This document shows positions 8,791 through 17,448 of a DNA stretch of 64,000 nt, in pieces (the first letter of the stretch is position 1; each line of letters opens with the position of its first letter). The translations under genes and the position numbers were made by a program. This DNA comes from Clostridium sp. AM33-3. Its GTDB lineage: Bacteria; Bacillota; Clostridia; Lachnospirales; Lachnospiraceae. The stretch covers positions 116,195 to 180,194 of the forward strand of contig NZ_QUIV01000003.1 in NCBI RefSeq assembly GCF_003480315.1, written 5' to 3'. A model generated the notes under the pieces. The model ran no database searches and was not told where the DNA came from. It saw only the letters and a program-made list of their open reading frames with translations.

Positions 8791-9909
8791 TTAATCTACC
8801 ATGATATCATTGAAATGCTCGATATTGGCTTCCTTCTCATTTGCTGCCCAGTCAAAGTCATAATCAACTAATACCAGGTCATCCAGCTTCGCCATGCCAT
8901 CGCCAACTTCCATATCGCTGCGAACCGGACGACGTCCCCAGTTCTGGCTCTGCTCAGTCTGGCATTCTTTTGAAGTAACAAAATCAATGAACAGCTTTGC
9001 GTTCTCTTCGTTCGGGCATCCCTTAACCAGTGCAACACCATCCGGAACTGCGCTGGTGCCGTCTTTCGGATATACAAATCCAACGGATGGATCATCTGCG
9101 TATTTGATTGCGGATTTCTCAATGGTAATTCCTACATAGAACTCACCGTCAGCTACCATCTTGTGACACTTACCGGAAGAGTCAACGATCTTGCCATCCA
9201 GATTGTCATACAGCTTCTTGATGAAATCCCATCCGGCTTCCTTGCCGCCATGTCCAAGGATCATGGTGCACAGCTGGGTGTATGCGGAACCGGATTTAGA
9301 CGGCAGACAGTAAGCAATTTTACCCTTCCACTCCGGCTTGGTTAAGTCTTCCCAGGACTCCGGAATGGTTAAACCATCTTTTTCAATTAAGTCTTTGTTA
9401 TAGAAGATAACCATCGGAAGCGGGCTCTCGCCGATCCACAGGCCATCCGGGTCTTTGTATGCATCGCCGATAAATTCATCGTTTGCGCATACATACGGCT
9501 GGAAGTACTCCTTAAATGCTGCCAGTGAGTCTGCACCGCCGCCCCACAGTACGTCTGCGATCGGGTTTGCGGACTCTGCCGCGATTCGGTTGCAAAGCTC
9601 ACCGGTTCCGGCTGCTACCACCTCAACCTTTACGTTCGGATATTTCTCCATGAATAGGTTTACACCTGCATTCAGCGGATCTGCGTCATGCGGGGAATAT
9701 ACGACTACACTGCCGGTATAATCTTCCGGAGCCTTCTCGGCCGTTTCCTCTTTGGAAGCTTCCTCGGCCTTAGATTCCTCTGCTTTTGTCTCTTCGGCCT
9801 TGGTCTCTGCCGGTGCTGCTGTTGTCTCTGCTGCCTTTCCGCCGCCGCATGCGGTCATACTCAGAGCCATAAGTGCCGCTAACGATGCTGCAAACCAACG
9901 TTTTTTCAT
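8791..9909 (-). CDS. ABC transporter substrate-binding lipoprotein (FbpA/AfuA class)
   Basis: The 372-residue lipoprotein has its lipid Cys at 21 (SMTAC), then a low-complexity Ala/Glu/Lys linker at about 25-62, then the binding domain starting YTGSVVVYSPHDADPL. PMVIFYNKDLI and GLTIPESWEDLTKPEWKGKIAY mark the same class as the sensor lipoprotein at 3201, so the locus holds two paralogous binding proteins, one for transport and one for sensing. A GAGAGG site precedes ATG 9909. The ligand cannot be told from sequence; ferric ion, a phosphonate or a sugar phosphate are all known in this class. Confidence 0.92.
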   Translation of the reverse strand: MKKRWFAASLAALMALSMTACGGGKAAETTAAPAETKAEETKAEESKAEEASKEETAEKAPEDYTGSVVVYSPHDADPLNAGVNLFMEKYPNVKVEVVAAGTGELCNRIAAESANPIADVLWGGGADSLAAFKEYFQPYVCANDEFIGDAYKDPDGLWIGESPLPMVIFYNKDLIEKDGLTIPESWEDLTKPEWKGKIAYCLPSKSGSAYTQLCTMILGHGGKEAGWDFIKKLYDNLDGKIVDSSGKCHKMVADGEFYVGITIEKSAIKYADDPSVGFVYPKDGTSAVPDGVALVKGCPNEENAKLFIDFVTSKECQTEQSQNWGRRPVRSDMEVGDGMAKLDDLVLVDYDFDWAANEKEANIEHFNDIMVD

Positions 9910-10008
9910 AATACCTCTCTCCTTTTCACGTTCTTGCTGATGTCACGTTCTCCGGGAATGAAGCTGTGAGCGAATGAGCAGCTGTCATTTTCCCTTGTTG
10001 ATGTATTT

Positions 10009-10070
10009 ATTATAGGACTGTTTTATTCATTTTTCCATTTATATTTCTGACTTTTCTTTTGTAATTCTGA
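10009..10070 (-). promoter_or_regulatory. Activator-dependent promoter of the transporter operon with a 20-bp direct repeat
   Basis: A TATAAT -10 box lies at 10009-10014 (minus strand) with no recognisable -35 (TGGAAA at 10032-10037). Just upstream are two copies of a TCAGAA-type repeat (10041-10050 and 10061-10070, plus-strand ATATTTCTGA and GTAATTCTGA, 8 of 10 identical) exactly 20 bp apart. This layout is what AraC-type activators use. It is therefore a candidate site for the regulator at 780. The rest of the 9910-10160 gap shows nothing I recognise. Confidence 0.45.
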
Positions 10071-10160
10071 ACTTTGTATAATAAATTTGTATTTCATCGC
10101 ATTCTTTTGTGCACTATTTATCCATTCGCAATCCTGCTTGCAGACACATACCGCCACAGC

Positions 10161-10189
10161 AAAAAGGACCTGCCCGCAGGCAGATCCTC
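10161..10189 (-). terminator. Terminator after trmL
   Basis: The minus strand has AGGATCTGCC, a four-base loop and GGCAGGTCCT, followed by TTTT. It closes the trmL transcript. Confidence 0.85.
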
Positions 10190-10220
10190 TCTTATCATTC
10201 GCTCTGATTCTGTAATTGCT

Positions 10221-10721
10221 TTACACTTCATCTTTCCAGTGCAGCCGGTGCAGATGGCCTTCCATATTCATCTTCTCAAATCCGTTCTGGCGCAGTGCCT
10301 CATACAGCACGATCGCCACCGAATTGGAGAGGTTCAGGGAACGGATATCGCCCCACATGGGAATGCGCACACAGTTTTCCTTGTGCTCCACCAGAATTTC
10401 TTCCGGGATTCCGGCACTTTCCTTGCCGAACATGATATAGCAGTCCGGCTCGTACTCAACCTCAGTGTAGGTTTTCGGCGCTTTGGTAGTAGCCATGTAG
10501 ATCTTCGCCCCCGGATTGCGGTCCAGAAAATCCTGAAAGTCGGAATACACGGTAACATCCAGCTTATCCCAGTAGTCCAGTCCGGCACGCTTTACAGCCT
10601 TCTCATTCAGCTTAAAGCCCAAAGGCTCAATCAAGTGCAGACGGGTGTTGGTAGCCACACAGGTACGGCCAATATTTCCGGTATTCATCGGCATTTCCGG
10701 CTCAAATAATACAATGTTCAT
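10221..10721 (-). CDS. trmL: tRNA (cytidine/uridine-34 2'-O)-methyltransferase
   Basis: This 166-residue SPOUT methyltransferase has the usual length for TrmL. It starts MNIVLFEPEMPMNTGNIGRTC and ends with the knotted AdoMet-binding part, MWGDIRSLNLSNSVAIVLYEALRQ. The enzyme methylates the 2'-hydroxyl of the wobble base in leucine tRNAs. It is the last gene of a run that begins with the hydrogenase-maturation-like gene at 13015 or the Lrp regulator at 12381, five bases after the aminotransferase. Confidence 0.93.
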   Translation of the reverse strand: MNIVLFEPEMPMNTGNIGRTCVATNTRLHLIEPLGFKLNEKAVKRAGLDYWDKLDVTVYSDFQDFLDRNPGAKIYMATTKAPKTYTEVEYEPDCYIMFGKESAGIPEEILVEHKENCVRIPMWGDIRSLNLSNSVAIVLYEALRQNGFEKMNMEGHLHRLHWKDEV

Positions 10722-10726
10722 CTTTC

Positions 10727-11902
10727 TTACTCCGTTTTTCCGTCCAGACGGTCTACAAACCGTTTCATGCGGCTTAAGGCCTCCTTCAGACTCTTTAAGG
10801 AATAGGCATAGGATACGCGCAGGAATCCTTCTCCACAGTCGCCGAAGGCGGTTCCCGGCACAACTGCCACTTTTTCCTCCCGCAACAGGCGGGTCGCAAA
10901 CTCCTCAGAGGTCATGCCAAACCGCTTGATGCTCGGGAACATATAGAACGCACCCTGTGGCTCAAAGCAGTCCAGATGCATCTCCTCAAACGCATTGATC
11001 AGGAAACGGCGGCGCTGGTCATAGGACTCACGCATGTGCTGCACGTCTTCATCGCCATTGCGCAGCGCTTCCACTGCAGCGTACTGGCTGGTGGTCGGTG
11101 CACACATGATGGCATACTGATGGATCTTCAGCATCTGTTTTAAGATCACCTCCGGCGCGCAGGCATAGCCCAGACGCCATCCGGTCATGGCAAAGGCTTT
11201 GGAGAAACCATTGATCAGAACAGTGCGCTCCTTCATGCCCGGCAGAGATGCAATGGATACATGATTCTCTTTCGCATAGGTCAGCTCTGAGTAAATCTCA
11301 TCTGAAATAACAAACATATCTTTCTCAAGGATGATCTCAGCAATCTTCTCCAGATCTTCCCTCTCCATGATGGCACCGGTCGGGTTGTTCGGGAACGGCA
11401 GCACCAGGATTTTTGTCTTCGGGGTGATCTTTTCCAGTAATTTCTCCGGAGTTAAGCGGAAGCGGTCTTTCTCCTCCAGCTCGATCGGCACAGGGACACC
11501 GTCTGCCAGCACACAGCACGGCGTGTAGGAAACGTAGCTCGGCTGCGGGATCAGCACTTCATCTCCCGGATCGATCATGGCGCGCATAGCCGCATCAATG
11601 GCTTCGCTGCCGCCCACTGTCACCATGATCTCATGGTCCGGGTCATAGCAGATATTGCAGCGGCGCTCCAGATAGTTGTGAATCTCAATCTTTAAGTCCT
11701 TTAAACCTGCGTTGGAGGTATAAAAGGTACGTCCCTTTTCCAGAGAGTAGATGCCCTCCTCGCGAATGTGCCACGGCGTGTCAAAATCCGGCTCACCCAC
11801 ACCAAGGGAAATCGCATCCTTCATCTCACTTACGATATCAAAAAATTTTCGGATCCCGGACGGCGGGATGGAAACGATCTTTTCATTTAATGGGTTTCTC
11901 AC
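10727..11902 (-). CDS. PLP-dependent class I/II aminotransferase
   Basis: The 391-residue fold-type I enzyme has the expected length for aspartate/aromatic aminotransferases. The PLP lysine lies in SKAFAMTGWRLG, the carboxylate-binding Arg in GFLRVSYAYS, and the NNPTG motif in PFPNNPTGAIM. It begins with GTG at 11902, inside a four-base overlap with the stop of the Lrp-type regulator, so the pair is co-translated. The exact amino acid cannot be assigned; aspartate, aromatic acids or N-acetyl-diaminopimelate are options. Confidence 0.9.
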   Translation of the reverse strand: MRNPLNEKIVSIPPSGIRKFFDIVSEMKDAISLGVGEPDFDTPWHIREEGIYSLEKGRTFYTSNAGLKDLKIEIHNYLERRCNICYDPDHEIMVTVGGSEAIDAAMRAMIDPGDEVLIPQPSYVSYTPCCVLADGVPVPIELEEKDRFRLTPEKLLEKITPKTKILVLPFPNNPTGAIMEREDLEKIAEIILEKDMFVISDEIYSELTYAKENHVSIASLPGMKERTVLINGFSKAFAMTGWRLGYACAPEVILKQMLKIHQYAIMCAPTTSQYAAVEALRNGDEDVQHMRESYDQRRRFLINAFEEMHLDCFEPQGAFYMFPSIKRFGMTSEEFATRLLREEKVAVVPGTAFGDCGEGFLRVSYAYSLKSLKEALSRMKRFVDRLDGKTE

Positions 11903-12381
11903 GGGGTAATCAGCATCCTTTCATCCTGGACCTCATCGCAGAGAACGGTTCCGTGGTCCTTATATTTTTTCAGTACAAAATGGGTTGCAGTGCTTAAAAC
12001 AGAATCCAGCGGAGCCAGCTTGTCAGAAACAAACTGTGCTACCTGGCGCATGGTCTTGCCCTCGATAAATACGGTGAAATCAAAAGCACCGGACATTAAG
12101 TACACTGCATTCACCTCGCTGTACTGGTAAATGCGCTCCGCGATCTTGTCAAAGCCCATGCCGCGCTGGGGAGTTACCTTTACCTCGATCAGCGCAACCA
12201 CTTTTTCCTCACTGGTATTGTCCCAGTTGATCAGGGTGTGATAACCACAGATAATATGCTCTTTCTCCATCTCGGCAATCTCATTGGCGACCGCGACTTC
12301 GCTCTCCCCTAAAAGAATCGCCAGGTCATGGATATCGATTCTGCTGTTCTTTTCGATTACCGCCAAAATTTTCTCTCTCAT
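11899..12381 (-). CDS. Lrp/AsnC-family transcriptional regulator
   Basis: The 160-residue protein has an N-terminal winged helix-turn-helix (about 1-55) and a RAM/AsnC ligand-binding domain (KVVALIEVKVTPQRGMGFDKIAERI onwards), as in Lrp. A clear AAGGAGG site lies nine bases before ATG 12381. Its fusion in one operon with the aminotransferase suggests it senses an amino acid and controls that gene. Confidence 0.92.
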   Translation of the reverse strand: MREKILAVIEKNSRIDIHDLAILLGESEVAVANEIAEMEKEHIICGYHTLINWDNTSEEKVVALIEVKVTPQRGMGFDKIAERIYQYSEVNAVYLMSGAFDFTVFIEGKTMRQVAQFVSDKLAPLDSVLSTATHFVLKKYKDHGTVLCDEVQDERMLITP

Positions 12382-12417
12382 TTTTTGATTGCCTCCTTGT
12401 ATAGTTGTATCTATGTG

Positions 12418-12458
12418 GAATCCCGATTTCTTCTTTTTACTTGAAAAAATCGGGAATC
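12418..12458. other. Inverted repeat across the end of the HypE-like gene
   Basis: GAATCCCGATTT and AAATCGGGAATC can form a 12-bp stem with one mismatch and an A/T-rich loop. It overlaps the last codons of the gene at 12437 and has no T run, so it may be an RNA processing or stabilising structure. Confidence 0.35.
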
Positions 12459-13015
12459 ACTTTCGTTATTTCATCGGGCTGCGGGCGCTCCAGAAAGCCC
12501 CGTCCCTCCTGCACGATCATTTCCCGTGCAATGCCTTTGTTCACCCGGCCGATAACCTGTGCCGGAATATGATTTTCTGCCAGTATGCGGACAAGCTGCC
12601 CGCCGTTGTCTGCTGTGAGGAGCACACACCCCAGGCTGTAAAGCCGGTAAGGATTTAACTCCAGCCGCTCGCAGACCTCCACGGTCTCCTGCCGCATGGG
12701 AATTTGACGCAGATAAAATTCTACGCCGGTCTCATAAGCTCCGGTCAGATTCCAGATTGCGGTTAAAATGCCGCCCTCACCTGCCGGTTCCCATTCTGCC
12801 GCACCGCAGGAGTGCCAAAACTCCGGACTTACCGGGCAAAGCGGCGCAGCGTCTGCAATTTCTTCCATATATTCATCGGAAAACCAGCGGGACAGCTCTT
12901 CCTTTGCTGCCTCCGCCAGCTTTATTGTACCAGCGAGTCCCGCATAGCCTGCCACAACCAGATCCTGTCCGGCCTGCAGAAGGCCCGTGTTCTCGCGCTC
13001 AATCTTTCGCATCAT
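12437..13015 (-). CDS. AIR synthase-related / HypE-like C-terminal domain protein
   Basis: The 192-residue protein matches the C-terminal half of the PurM/HypE fold (AIR synthase-related, ATP-binding lid domain), with GGILTAIWNLTGAYETGVEFYLRQIPM and DNGGQLVRILAENHIPAQVIGRV. The N-terminal half of a full HypE is missing, so it is not a complete hydrogenase maturation enzyme. Similar short proteins are known in Lachnospiraceae. Two Met codons open the frame (13015 and 13012) and the ribosome site GAAAGG is weak. It is followed by the Lrp gene after 55 bases. The function is unknown. Confidence 0.7.
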   Translation of the reverse strand: MMRKIERENTGLLQAGQDLVVAGYAGLAGTIKLAEAAKEELSRWFSDEYMEEIADAAPLCPVSPEFWHSCGAAEWEPAGEGGILTAIWNLTGAYETGVEFYLRQIPMRQETVEVCERLELNPYRLYSLGCVLLTADNGGQLVRILAENHIPAQVIGRVNKGIAREMIVQEGRGFLERPQPDEITKVIPDFFK

Positions 13016-13105
13016 ATCAATTCAAACCTTTCACAGCGGATTCCTGCACCCGCAGACACATCTGACCGCTTCTGCTGCCGTACTTGTTCAAAAACATGAG
13101 TTCTT

Positions 13106-14641
13106 TTACTGCTCCCCAGGACCCTCTGCCTCAGGAGCCGGCGCTGCGCCCGGTCCGCCGGAAGAGTTCTCTGACGGCTGGCTTACCGCTCCCGGTCCTA
13201 CCACCTGGCTCTGGGACGGCTGCGGTGCCGCAGTCTCTGCAGGTGCCGCCTGTTCCGGTGTAGTTTCTGACGGCTGCGCCGGATTTTCTACTGCTGCCGG
13301 GACCTCCGGAGCGGCTGGTCCCACCAGAACAATGGCTTTTGATGGGTTGTATGTGTCGGTGTGCAGAATCGTGCGTTCTTTTTCTACACCATCTACCGTT
13401 ACCACCTTCCACAGTCTGGATTTGTAACCGATATGCGCGGACTGGACCTTTTTCGTCTGCCCAGGCATTAAAGAATGATCTACCTTTTGCTGCGGTGCAC
13501 CCGGATCTGTCTTGCTCAGGGTCTCGGAAATATACTCTACCTTGCGGTTCGCCGGTCTGGTTTCCTTGCCATAAATGGTAAAGGTCAGCGTCTTGCCTGC
13601 TGTAGTTCCCTCAATATAGATCGGGGTACTGTAATTATTGGTAATCTTGATATCTTTATAAGTACCGGCAATGGCCGCATCCATAGACGGCTTTACATAC
13701 GTAACGATCATGGAATGGTTCTGCCGCTGGGTAATCTCCAGCTCTGCAGCCAGAGAAGCATCGTACAGCGTTGTGGCAATCTGGCACACACCGCCGCCTA
13801 CACTGTCCACGACCTGACCGTTTTCATAAGCCGCTGCCGTAAAGTACCCATTCTCAATGGTAAACGGATGCATGCACTCGTAACCGGATAAGGTCTCCCC
13901 CGGCATCAGCACATGGCCGTTGATCTTGGACACGCCGTTTGCAATGTTGCCGGAACGGGATGCCCCGCTGCTGGCATAAGCCGTGGTGCAGGTCCCCAGC
14001 ACATCGGAAATGGATTCCAGATCTGCTTTTTTGATGTTCGGCTCCTGCTCCGTCACAACGGCTTCCACGCTGACTGCATCGGTTTCTTTTCCCAATTCCT
14101 CATTCAGCTTTTCTATGGTGGCCTTTACATCCACCGCCATGCCGCTCTGCTCCGGTGTGATCTCGAATTTTCCATTCACACGGGTGATAACAGCATCCTG
14201 AGGCTCACCCGGGAGACCGGAACAGTGCTCATTCACAAAGTTCTGAACCGCCGTTTCATCTACACCTGCATCCAGCGAAATGTGCACCGGCTCCTTTTCC
14301 AGATCTTTGCGCTCCATGTACTGCCGGATCAGACAGCCGCCTGCGGCGTACTCCTCTGCTTCCTGCAGCGCATCTTCATTTTTGCAGGCGTAGCCCAGAT
14401 CCTTTGCGGTAGTCTCCAGCCCGTTTCCTGCCACATCCAGCGTCACGCTGCGCTCTTCCAGACTGGAAAGATAATCGGCAAACTCTGTCTCTGCCTGCTC
14501 CTTTGTCAGTCCGCCAAGCGCAAATTCACCTGCGTAAATGCCTTCCGGAAAGGTCTTCTCTTTCGCGTAGGCCGGAAATGTAAACACACTTCCAAGTATT
14601 GCTGCAAAGGCCAGACCTCCCAGCACACTGCTCTTTTTCAT
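13106..14641 (-). CDS. Secreted VanW-family protein with peptidoglycan-binding domains
   Basis: The 511-residue protein has a signal peptide (MKKSSVLGGLAFAAILGSVF..., cleavage near AYA). Two putative PG_binding_4-type domains follow (about 35-225), then the VanW domain (about 240-380, with GVCQIATTLYDASL and QRQNHSM), a G5-like strand region and a Pro/Ala/Gln-rich tail over the last 80 residues. VanW proteins occur beside glycopeptide-resistance genes but are mostly cell-wall proteins of unknown activity; no van genes are here. The start ATG 14641 has GAGGGAG before it, which excludes the in-frame ATG at 14710. Confidence 0.88.
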   Translation of the reverse strand: MKKSSVLGGLAFAAILGSVFTFPAYAKEKTFPEGIYAGEFALGGLTKEQAETEFADYLSSLEERSVTLDVAGNGLETTAKDLGYACKNEDALQEAEEYAAGGCLIRQYMERKDLEKEPVHISLDAGVDETAVQNFVNEHCSGLPGEPQDAVITRVNGKFEITPEQSGMAVDVKATIEKLNEELGKETDAVSVEAVVTEQEPNIKKADLESISDVLGTCTTAYASSGASRSGNIANGVSKINGHVLMPGETLSGYECMHPFTIENGYFTAAAYENGQVVDSVGGGVCQIATTLYDASLAAELEITQRQNHSMIVTYVKPSMDAAIAGTYKDIKITNNYSTPIYIEGTTAGKTLTFTIYGKETRPANRKVEYISETLSKTDPGAPQQKVDHSLMPGQTKKVQSAHIGYKSRLWKVVTVDGVEKERTILHTDTYNPSKAIVLVGPAAPEVPAAVENPAQPSETTPEQAAPAETAAPQPSQSQVVGPGAVSQPSENSSGGPGAAPAPEAEGPGEQ

Positions 14642-14711
14642 AATCTTCTCCCTCTGTCTGCATTCTGCTGTAATGCTGCGTTCGTGCGCTTTGGCCGGTG
14701 TTCCGGTCACT

Positions 14712-14819
14712 TTACATCATAACAGATAATGCCATCGGTGCTACCATAGCCAGGATCAGGATTACAATTACAACACCCATGATCACACGGGCTTTTTTAT
14801 TGTTATGCATGTTCATCAT
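14712..14819 (-). CDS. Small single-span membrane protein (35 residues)
   Basis: The short frame reads MMNMHNNKKARVIMGVV..., with a basic start and one hydrophobic helix (about residues 12-33). An AGAGGTG ribosome site lies nine bases before ATG 14819, and the frame ends TAA at 14712. The pattern fits the small DUF4044-type membrane peptides of Firmicutes, though I cannot confirm the family. It lies between the exonuclease terminator and the VanW gene, so it may be read with VanW. Confidence 0.6.
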   Translation of the reverse strand: MMNMHNNKKARVIMGVVIVILILAMVAPMALSVMM

Positions 14820-14844
14820 AATAAAATTCACCTCTTCTTAAATT

Positions 14845-14880
14845 CTAAAAATATTGCCCGCCGTTTATTTCTGCGGGCAG
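14845..14880 (-). terminator. Terminator after the exonuclease gene
   Basis: TGCCCGC and GCGGGCA form a 7-bp stem on the minus strand, followed by ATATTTTTAG. It ends the operon 14905-17949. Confidence 0.7.
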
Positions 14881-14904
14881 ATTTCTGTTTTTTGTTATAC
14901 TGAA

Positions 14905-15615
14905 TTACCGGATTCTTCCGTACCGGGATATGATCTGATCGGTGATACGGGAGATCTCATTCCTGCTCAGGTAGTCAATCTGCACAGGTAAATCTATTTT
15001 ATGATATTTTAGTAAATACCGCAAGTCCTCTTTTTGCTTTTTGGAGGCCGGCTGTTCCCGTTTTACCTTGTAGATCAGCGGCTTTGCGGCAAAGATTTCC
15101 GGAGCCTTTGCTCCGTGCTTTTCCAGCAGTTTCTGATAGAGCCGATGGGCATCCAACGCATCTCCCAACGCCCTGTGGGCACTCTCCTGAGTCAGCCCGT
15201 AAAAGGCACAGGCCGCGCCAAGACGCTTACTCTCCTCCGCAGGCATAAAACGGCGACAGATCGTCAGGGTATCAATACCATTTTTTTCAAATGACAGTCC
15301 CTGATTTACAGCAGCCCGTTTGACAAAACTATAATCAAAAATAATGCGATGGCCAAGCAGCGGAAGTTCTCCACAGAAAGCAAGAAATTCTTCAAGAATA
15401 TCCACAATATCGGGGGCATCTTTCAACATATCCCAGGCAATGCCTGTCAGTTCCGTAATCCGCTCCTCCAGTTCCCTGTGTGGATTCAGCATGGTGTGAA
15501 ACCGGCCGGTTTCCTGCCCGGTTTCCACGCGCACCGCTCCAATCTCAATGATTTTGTCCTGCTTCGGATTTAAGCCGGTAGTTTCCAGATCCAGGGCAAT
15601 ATAGCTGTTTATCAT
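14905..15615 (-). CDS. DnaQ-like DEDDh 3'-5' exonuclease
   Basis: The 236-residue protein is a DEDDh exonuclease: Asp and Glu in ALDLETTGLNP, Asp in IIFDYSFV, His and Asp in HRALGDALDA. This is the proofreading-nuclease fold of the PolC/DnaQ group, here free-standing, and it would trim DNA or RNA from the 3' end. The C-terminal 60 residues, with RKQKEDLRYLLKYHKIDLP-like sequence, are a family extension seen in clostridial homologues. It overlaps the radical SAM gene by four bases (15612-15615). Confidence 0.9.
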   Translation of the reverse strand: MINSYIALDLETTGLNPKQDKIIEIGAVRVETGQETGRFHTMLNPHRELEERITELTGIAWDMLKDAPDIVDILEEFLAFCGELPLLGHRIIFDYSFVKRAAVNQGLSFEKNGIDTLTICRRFMPAEESKRLGAACAFYGLTQESAHRALGDALDAHRLYQKLLEKHGAKAPEIFAAKPLIYKVKREQPASKKQKEDLRYLLKYHKIDLPVQIDYLSRNEISRITDQIISRYGRIR

Positions 15616-17447
15616 ACATCTGTCCTCCCCAGCACCGTCACCTTCGCGTTATGGTTCAGCTGGTCTTTCTCCCGGTAATCAAACAGCAGAACCTCTCCGG
15701 ACCGCAGGACTTCTGCGTGCACCTGGGTTCCCAGGGTCCGCAGTTCCGGAACCATATGGCGGATTTCTTCTTTATAAGGAGCCTGCGCCAAAGCAAAAGA
15801 CGGCCGGCTCTTCGCATTTTCGCGCAGATACAGATCACACATCAGCGCATCCTCAAACATGCTCATCCGCTCCGGCTCCGCCCTCCTGCTGATCAGGTCG
15901 TGAAAGATCTCATAACGCGCCAGGCGGCTGTGGTTCAGACCAGTCAGATGCTGTTCATCATAATACCCGGCCATATACTCGTACATGGCAAATGCTCCGT
16001 CAAACTCCTGTTCAAATAGCTTTAATGTCCGCATAAACTGACGGCTGTTGTAATACACCTCCACCATATCCTCCACGCCCTTTAAGCGAAGCACATCACT
16101 GTATGGAAGCCACTTTGTGGACAACACCTCATAGGGTGCCTTTCCCCGGTACTGCAGATCATAATCCGGCACCTTCTCATGCATATAGGAGCCTTTGAGA
16201 ACCTTCAGAAATCCCAGCTGAAACTGCTCCGGCTCCATGGAATAGACATCGTTGAAGGATCGGCCAAATGAGTCATAATCCTCAAAGGGCAGACCCGCGA
16301 TCAGATCCAGATGCTGATGCACATTTTTTCCGGCATTGATCCGCTCTACCACATAGCGCAGCCGGTCCAGATCCATCTTGCGCCGGATTGCCTTAATCGT
16401 ATCCGGATTGGTACTCTGCACGCCAATCTCCAGCTGGATCAGCCCCGGCCGCATCCGGCTGATCAGGTCCAGCTCTTCCTCATCCAGAAGATCTGCCGTA
16501 ATCTCAAAATGGAAGTTGGTGACACCGTTGTCATGCTCCAGAATATGCTTCCAGATTGCCATGGCATGACTCTTTTTCGCATTAAACGTACGGTCCACAA
16601 ACTTAACCTGCGGCACCTTCTTTTCCAGGAAAAAGTCCAGTTCCGGAAGCACCAGCTTCAGATCCCGGAAACGGACAGACTTATCAATGGAGGAGAGACA
16701 GTAGCTGCAGGAAAACGGACATCCGCGGCTGCTTTCATAATAAACAATGCGGTTTTCAAATCCTTTTAAACTCGGATACAGAAACGGAATCCGGCTCATG
16801 TCCATGACCGGGCGGACAGGCTGGTCGCAGAGTTTCCCATCCGCACCGTGATAGGTCAGGCCTGCCACCTGAGACATGCGGTACCAGAATTCCGCAGTGC
16901 ATGCTTCATCCGGCGCTTCTGCTGCGGCATCCTTACCGCATGCAGAACCTGTCGGAGCACTTCTCCGCCCTAAACGCTGCATCTGCCGCACTGTGCATCC
17001 CAGCGTCCGGTAACAATCCAGAAGCCCTGCGAACATTTCCTCGCCTTCGCCCTTCATGACACCGAATACCTCCGGTTCCCGGGCGAGAAGCTCCGGCGCA
17101 TCATAGGAAACCTCCGGACCGCCCAGCCAAATATCTGCCTCTGGCAGCACCTTGTGGATGTCCCGTACCAGATCCAGCACATAGGCAATGTTCCAGATAT
17201 AGCAGGAAATTCCTACTATATCCGGCTTTCTCCGGTAAATATCTTCTAAAATCAGTTCCATCTGGTTATTGATGGTGTACTCTGCAATCTCTACAAAGGG
17301 TGCGCAAGGGAGACCATCCTCTCGCGGATCCTGGTCTCCCTGCACTGCTTCTGCCGCGCCCTGAGACTCGGCAAACATTTTTAAACTGTACACTCCCGGA
17401 TTGGAGTGAATGTATTTGGCGTTGATCGCCGTCAGTAAAAACTTCAT
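15612..17447 (-). CDS. B12-binding-domain radical SAM protein (DUF4080)
   Basis: The 611-residue protein has an N-terminal cobalamin-binding-like domain (about 1-150), a radical SAM core with the iron-sulfur motif CPFSCSYC (about 245-252), and a C-terminal DUF4080 domain. The radical SAM part would cleave S-adenosylmethionine; the substrate is unknown. An extra Ala/Ser-rich stretch with two Cys sits between the first two domains. ATG 17447 is one base after the stop of the deaminase gene; a TTG four codons earlier is also possible. Confidence 0.88.
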   Translation of the reverse strand: MKFLLTAINAKYIHSNPGVYSLKMFAESQGAAEAVQGDQDPREDGLPCAPFVEIAEYTINNQMELILEDIYRRKPDIVGISCYIWNIAYVLDLVRDIHKVLPEADIWLGGPEVSYDAPELLAREPEVFGVMKGEGEEMFAGLLDCYRTLGCTVRQMQRLGRRSAPTGSACGKDAAAEAPDEACTAEFWYRMSQVAGLTYHGADGKLCDQPVRPVMDMSRIPFLYPSLKGFENRIVYYESSRGCPFSCSYCLSSIDKSVRFRDLKLVLPELDFFLEKKVPQVKFVDRTFNAKKSHAMAIWKHILEHDNGVTNFHFEITADLLDEEELDLISRMRPGLIQLEIGVQSTNPDTIKAIRRKMDLDRLRYVVERINAGKNVHQHLDLIAGLPFEDYDSFGRSFNDVYSMEPEQFQLGFLKVLKGSYMHEKVPDYDLQYRGKAPYEVLSTKWLPYSDVLRLKGVEDMVEVYYNSRQFMRTLKLFEQEFDGAFAMYEYMAGYYDEQHLTGLNHSRLARYEIFHDLISRRAEPERMSMFEDALMCDLYLRENAKSRPSFALAQAPYKEEIRHMVPELRTLGTQVHAEVLRSGEVLLFDYREKDQLNHNAKVTVLGRTDV

Positions 17448-17448
17448 C

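Noticed and set aside
13913..14722. 269-codon plus-strand frame
   Set aside because: It is a mirror of the VanW gene, with Cys/His-rich unlikely sequence.
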